From assembly GCA_040905705.1 (NCBI GenBank), contig JBBDQZ010000013.1, positions 1 to 10,350 of the forward strand: a DNA stretch of 10,350 nt, given 5' to 3'. A program made the translations under genes and the position numbers. Below the pieces are notes generated by a model, which was not told where the DNA came from, searched no databases, and saw nothing but the letters and a program-made list of their open reading frames with translations. Below are positions 7,085 to 10,350 of the stretch, piece after piece; within the stretch, counting starts at the first letter, position 1, and every line of letters begins with the position of its first letter. The DNA is from JBBDQZ01 sp040905705 (GTDB lineage Bacteria > Bacteroidota > Rhodothermia > Balneolales > Natronogracilivirgulaceae).

Positions 7085-8116
7085 TTATATATCCAAATCA
7101 CTATTTACCATCATTGATACTAGTTCATCAAAGGATACTTTTGATTCCCATTTTAAAATATCTTTCGCTTTACTTGGATCTCCCAATAATAAATCTACCT
7201 CTGTAGGCCTATAATAGTATGGGTCGATTTGAACAAGAACTTTATCATTTTTAGAATCATAACCCTTTTCATCTATCCCGTCTCCTTCCCAACTGATCTC
7301 TATATCTGCAGCTTTAAAAGCCTTTTCTACAAATTCACGAACCGAATGGGTTTCACCAGTCGCTATTACTAAGTCTTCCGGTTCATCAAGCTGAAGCATC
7401 TTCCACATTGCTTCTACATAATCCTTAGCATATCCCCAATCTCTTTTTGCATTCAAATTTCCCAAATACAATTTTTCTTGTAAACCATGTTTAATTTTAG
7501 CCACAGCCAAAGTAATCTTTCTGGTTACAAAAGATTCCCCTCTCCTTGGAGATTCATGATTAAATAATATGCCATTTACTCCATAAATTCCATAGGCTTC
7601 TCTATAATTTTTGACAATCCAAAATGCATATAATTTTGCCGCTGCATAGGGGCTTCGTGGATAAAAAGGTGTGGTCTCACTTTGGGGTGTCTCTTGCACT
7701 TTTCCATACAGTTCACTGGTAGATGCTTGATAAAACCGCACTTTATTTTCTAAGCCCAAAATCCGTATAGCCTCAAGTATTCTTAAAACACCAAGTGCAT
7801 CCGAATTAGCAGTATATTCTGGTGTATCAAAAGATACTTTTACATGACTTTGTGCAGCAAGATTATATATTTCATCAGGCTGTATTTCTTGTATCAATCT
7901 TGTAATATTCGACGAATCCGTAACATCACCATAATGAAGTTTTAGCTTTTTACTTTTTTGAGGTACTTCAACAAGATGTTTAATCCTATCAAGATTGTTT
8001 TCACTTAAGCTGACTCTTCTTCGAAGTCCATGAACTTCATATCCTTTTTCTAATAGTAGCTCAGCCAAGTAAGAACCGTCTTGTCCTGTTATCCCTGTAA
8101 TTAGTGCTTTTTTCAT
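7085..8116 (-). CDS. gmd: GDP-mannose 4,6-dehydratase
   Basis: The enzyme converts GDP-D-mannose to GDP-4-keto-6-deoxy-D-mannose, the branch point to GDP-fucose, GDP-rhamnose and GDP-perosamine. It is an extended short-chain dehydrogenase with the NAD(P)-binding GITGQDG (8-14), NLAAQSHV (85-92), the catalytic STSE (132-135) and Y157-x3-K161 (SPYAAAK). The GDP-mannose-specific stretches NHESPRRGESFVTRKIT (186-202) and RPTEVDLLLGDPSKA (303-317) are present. Length (343) is within the family range. It is the first intact gene of the AT-rich operon, 25 bases after the stop of the chimeric dehydrogenase fragment. No GDP-fucose synthase follows; the aminotransferase three genes further on makes perosamine a likely end point. 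Confidence 0.95.
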   Translation of the reverse strand: MKKALITGITGQDGSYLAELLLEKGYEVHGLRRRVSLSENNLDRIKHLVEVPQKSKKLKLHYGDVTDSSNITRLIQEIQPDEIYNLAAQSHVKVSFDTPEYTANSDALGVLRILEAIRILGLENKVRFYQASTSELYGKVQETPQSETTPFYPRSPYAAAKLYAFWIVKNYREAYGIYGVNGILFNHESPRRGESFVTRKITLAVAKIKHGLQEKLYLGNLNAKRDWGYAKDYVEAMWKMLQLDEPEDLVIATGETHSVREFVEKAFKAADIEISWEGDGIDEKGYDSKNDKVLVQIDPYYYRPTEVDLLLGDPSKAKDILKWESKVSFDELVSMMVNSDLDI

Positions 8117-8141
8117 TAGTAAGTTTGTTTATAATTTTAGT

Positions 8142-8386
8142 TTAAGCTTTAAAAATATGGGTTTCTCCCTTTAGCTCAATTCCATTCATCGCATTCCTTG
8201 TATCTACCAAACATTCACTCCACTCTGCTAATTCCGCATAATCAATTGCGGAATGATTGGTAGAAATAAGCACTGCATCAAAATTTGATACTATTTCCTT
8301 GTCCCATTCAATAGATTTAGTTCCCGTCCAAACCGCATGCTCGCGAGTAGACAGCACTTCAGGAATAAACGGATCGTAGTAAAAAA
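8142..8386 (-). pseudogene. C-terminal fragment of a WbpA/WecC-type UDP-sugar 6-dehydrogenase
   Basis: About 80 codons ending at TAA (8142-8144) match the C-terminal UDP-binding domain of UDP-N-acetyl-hexosamine dehydrogenases: YYDPFIPEVLSTREHAV, FDAVLISTNHSAIDY and the final VDTRNAM. The NAD-binding and catalytic-cysteine domains (roughly 350 residues) are absent, so it cannot be an active dehydrogenase. It is fused in frame with the truncated winged-helix/nucleotidyltransferase sequence upstream; the join is at about 8381-8388, in a run of seven A (+ strand). Codons toward 8142 are AT-rich like the sugar operon. It probably marks where an incoming dehydrogenase gene was cut at the cassette edge. 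Confidence 0.8.
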
Positions 8387-8699
8387 ATTGCTCCGCTTTG
8401 GCGACCAGTTTTTCCAGGTACCCGGAGTCGACCTGCCCGATGATGACCAGGTCGATGATCCCGCTGTCGATGTCCCGGTCATAGTCGCCCGTGCTAAACG
8501 CTTTCTCTACGAATCCCAGCCGCCAGAGGATCCCCTTGACCCGGTCGAGCCCCAGGCATTTCCGGGCGACACTCTTCAGCTCGGGATAGAGCGGATGCGC
8601 TTTGTTCGCCTTGTACACTTTTTTGCGCCCGTTGGTCTCCAAGGTGATCAAATTACCGGCAACTTCACGGTTCAGCGTTACCAGCGTTCTCTGACCGAG
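8387..8699 (-). pseudogene. Truncated winged-helix / nucleotidyltransferase-like regulator fragment
   Basis: The frame reads LNREVAGNLITLETNGRKK, then a HPLYPELKS segment, which resembles the second half of a winged-helix DNA-binding domain. It continues into a nucleotidyltransferase-like region whose STGDYDRDIDSGIIDLVIIG echoes the GS-x(n)-D-x-D signature but with TG in place of GS. Such two-domain proteins occur beside polysaccharide genes in Bacteroidota-like genomes (recalled, not searched). The 5' part, including the first HTH helices and a proper start, is missing: the recognisable frame runs up to about 8690-8700, inside the wzz 3' end. The first usable start is a TTG at 8651. The 3' part is replaced by dehydrogenase sequence. 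GC-rich like wzz. Confidence 0.6.
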
Positions 8700-9928
8700 G
8701 CTACCATGTTGCGTCCGAAGATGATGCCCACACCAACCATACCGCCCAACATAGCAGTGATAACCATGATTAATGCTCGTCGCGGGCTGCTTCGCCGGTC
8801 GGGCACCGCCGCCGGCTCAATCACATTGACGACCGGGGTCTCTTCCTGCAGGGTGATTCGTGCTTCTTCAAGGCGCTCAGCCATGGAGTTGTAGAGGTTG
8901 AAGGTCAGGTCATATTCGCTCTGCAGCCGCTGTTCCCTGGTCCGGGCCAATTCGGTGAGCTGGCCCCGGTTTTCGTCGCGGAACCGGGCCAGACGCTCCT
9001 GGGCTTCTTCGAACCGCTGCCGGGCTTCTTCGTAACGCCCTTCAATGAAAGCCTCATTTTCTGCCGCTTTTTCGGTACGATAGGCCTTGATGTAGTCGGT
9101 CAGAAACAACACCACCTGATGGGCCACTTCGGCGGCCACTTCCGGATCCGGCATCTCTACACGGACCTGTACCGTACCGCTCTGCTCATTGAAGCTGGTG
9201 TTGATTCGGTCTCTCAGGATCTCCACAACTTCCCATTGTTCCCGGTTCATCCGCAGGATTTGTGTCACCGGTGAGGGATCCTGCAACAATACTCCCTGCC
9301 GGCTATCGGTTGTCTCTTCCTCTTCAAACCACCCTCGAATCCAACCCAGCATGGTAAACGGCAGCCCGATGGTATACTTTTGAACGACAGAAACCGGCGA
9401 GGGGCTGTTGAGTTCGGTTAAATAGGTAAACAGTGTGGAGGTAGTGTCGAATTCCTGTACATACACTTCATGGTTCATAAGCAATTGCATAAGGGGCAGG
9501 CTGCGGGTCACATCCGGATAGAGGTTGGCCGGTATGCCTTCGGATGGCTGTGCAGAACTCCCTACACCAAACTGCCTGGCCAGCCCTCCCAAACCTCCCA
9601 GGCTTCCTTCCTGTCGGGCTTCGGGCATGAGCTTGACTTCACTGGTATATTCTTCTCCGCTGCCCAGGGCGATGAACAGGCCCAGCGCGATGAATACCGC
9701 CAGGCTTTTGTAAATGGTCTTGCGTCCCTCCCAGACCGTTTTGGCCAGCTCGACCAGGTCGATTTCGTCGTCGTCTGAATTATGGTACGGGACCTCCCCT
9801 ATCTGCACCAGCCGGTACTCGGGTTCGCCCGGTGGCTGTTTGCGCGGGTCAGGGCCGGATGCACCGGAACGGCTTTCGCCGGAGCGGTGCCGGGGCCCGG
9901 ATGGGTGTTGGGGATCGTCAGGGGTCAT
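8678..9928 (-). CDS. Wzz-type polysaccharide chain-length determinant / co-polymerase
   Basis: This inner-membrane protein likely sets the chain length of O-antigen or capsule in a Wzx/Wzy pathway. It has the Wzz layout: a cytoplasmic N-terminus with DDDEIDLVELAKTVWEGRK (52-70), transmembrane segment 1 (about 73-89), a large periplasmic domain with coiled-coil helices (about 285-362, EARQRFEEAQERLARFRDE), and transmembrane segment 2 (about 385-404) preceded by the proline-bearing EPAAVPDRRSSPRR. No kinase domain is attached. The first 50 residues are unusually rich in Pro, Gly, Ser and Arg. The C-terminus stops 12 residues after TM2 in codons shared with the winged-helix remnant, so the original end may have been altered. 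The ATG has no clear Shine-Dalgarno sequence. Confidence 0.9.
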   Translation of the reverse strand: MTPDDPQHPSGPRHRSGESRSGASGPDPRKQPPGEPEYRLVQIGEVPYHNSDDDEIDLVELAKTVWEGRKTIYKSLAVFIALGLFIALGSGEEYTSEVKLMPEARQEGSLGGLGGLARQFGVGSSAQPSEGIPANLYPDVTRSLPLMQLLMNHEVYVQEFDTTSTLFTYLTELNSPSPVSVVQKYTIGLPFTMLGWIRGWFEEEETTDSRQGVLLQDPSPVTQILRMNREQWEVVEILRDRINTSFNEQSGTVQVRVEMPDPEVAAEVAHQVVLFLTDYIKAYRTEKAAENEAFIEGRYEEARQRFEEAQERLARFRDENRGQLTELARTREQRLQSEYDLTFNLYNSMAERLEEARITLQEETPVVNVIEPAAVPDRRSSPRRALIMVITAMLGGMVGVGIIFGRNMVASVRERW

Positions 9929-9957
9929 AAGGAGAAGGTGGATGTATGTTATCCTGT

Positions 9958-10237
9958 CTATATCTCATTTTTCACAGCCTGTTCCATGGTATTTTGGACC
10001 CGGTTCCAGCTCAGGTCCGGTTCACTGAGCAAGACCGGCCAGTCGGCTACATCAACATCGTCAAAATACACCAGGCTTTTTAAAACATGTACTGTGTTTT
10101 GTTGCCGGTACTTCTGCATGTACCAGTCAAGCATCTCTGAAAGGGCGTATTTTTTAAATGTTCTGCATCCAGGATTTTTTCTGCAAGGTAATCAGTAATT
10201 CCAGAACCCTTTCCGGAACGGCTTCTTTGTGTAACAT
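9958..10237 (-). pseudogene. Internally deleted AbiEii-type nucleotidyltransferase toxin gene
   Basis: Two pieces of one family lie in different frames. The 5' piece (10154-10237) starts at ATG and reads MLHKEAVPERVLELLITLQ, then KKSWMQNI and stop, as in the N-terminus of AbiEii/AbiGii-type nucleotidyltransferases. The 3' piece (9958 to about 10158) reads KKYALSEMLDWYMQKYR, then a VLKSLVYFDDVDVADWP segment and a terminal WDRVQNTMEQAVKNEI, as in the C-terminus of the same family. The middle, which should contain the GG-T-x-L and D-x-D nucleotidyltransferase core (roughly 120-130 residues), is gone. The join falls at a run of six T (10150-10155, + strand) and is out of frame. The 5' end overlaps the DUF6922-like gene by 46 bases. 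The product cannot be active. Confidence 0.65.
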
Positions 10238-10350
10238 TTGAATTGCTCTTTGGGGACGGAATAGATAACGGAAACAAAATTCAGTGTTTTGGGATCCATC
10301 CAGGATATGGTTTTCAACATCTGAATCACTTTTTCTCTCCCGTAAAAATC
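10192..10350 (-). CDS. C-terminal part of a DUF6922-like protein (AbiEii partner), runs off the window
   Basis: The last 52 residues and the TGA stop (10192-10194) are present; the gene continues beyond 10350. The sequence DFYGREKVIQMLK, then WMDPKTLNFVSVIYSVPKEQFKCY and a final FWNY, resembles the C-terminus of small DUF6922 proteins that sit directly upstream of AbiEii-type nucleotidyltransferases. Here its 3' end overlaps the start of the deleted nucleotidyltransferase gene by 46 bases, the expected order for such a pair. It may act as the antitoxin or regulatory partner. The remainder of the gene cannot be judged. The family name is from memory of the pattern. Confidence 0.6.
   Translation of the reverse strand, partial: DFYGREKVIQMLKTISWMDPKTLNFVSVIYSVPKEQFKCYTKKPFRKGFWNY

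Noticed and set aside
8117..8141. Possible promoter for the sugar operon in front of gmd
   Set aside because: The spacer is AT-rich but shows no convincing -35/-10 or Bacteroidota-type -33/-7 pair.
8337..8894. 185-codon + strand open frame across the chimeric gene and wzz
   Set aside because: It arises from GC-rich antisense codons and has no recognisable domain.
9782..10198. 138-codon + strand open frame upstream of wzz
   Set aside because: It spans the antisense of the wzz N-terminus and AbiEii remnant, with Cys/Phe-rich sequence lacking domain features.
10080..10277. 65-codon minus-strand open frame
   Set aside because: This is the third frame through the overlap of the DUF6922-like and AbiEii pieces; the other two frames carry recognisable family sequence.

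Overview
The window looks like a surface-polysaccharide (O-antigen or capsule type) locus of a Gram-negative bacterium, disturbed by an insertion sequence and several gene truncations. The style of the Wzz-like protein, a winged-helix/nucleotidyltransferase remnant and a DUF6922/AbiEii pair suggest the Bacteroidota-Balneolota-Rhodothermota side of the tree. That placement is inference from remembered family style and is weak.

Left part (1-2783): a complete, apparently recent IS21-family element (56-2671, 2616 bp) carries istA and istB. It has 13-bp perfect terminal inverted repeats, contiguous 23-bp subterminal repeats (three left, two right) and a perfect 7-bp target duplication (CATAGGG). 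It interrupts the 3' end of a + strand gene. Removing the element and one target copy restores one open frame from position 2 to a stop at 2781-2783.

Middle part (2929-8116, minus strand, AT-rich): six tightly packed genes, read from right to left. They are a GDP-mannose 4,6-dehydratase, a NeuB-type nonulosonate synthase, a GNAT acetyltransferase, a xylose-isomerase-like TIM-barrel protein, a DegT/perosamine-synthase-like aminotransferase and a CMP-nonulosonate cytidylyltransferase. Two junctions are ATGA/GTGA-type or near-contact overlaps, so this is one operon. It probably makes a CMP-activated nonulosonic (sialic/legionaminic-like) sugar. No NeuC/LegG/PseG hydrolase is present. The dehydratase and aminotransferase point to a GDP-perosamine-type intermediate, so the product may be an unusual 5-hydroxy (Kdn-type) 7-amino nonulosonate. 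This is a hypothesis.

Right part (8142-10350, minus strand, GC-rich beyond about 8390): a chimeric open frame joins a truncated winged-helix/nucleotidyltransferase-like gene to the last 79 codons of a WbpA/WecC-type UDP-sugar dehydrogenase, exactly where base composition changes. This looks like the breakpoint of a cassette exchange. Upstream lie a Wzz-type chain-length regulator, an internally deleted AbiEii-type nucleotidyltransferase gene and the 3' end of its DUF6922-like partner. No glycosyltransferase, flippase or polymerase, no tRNA or rRNA and no CRISPR array is visible in the window.
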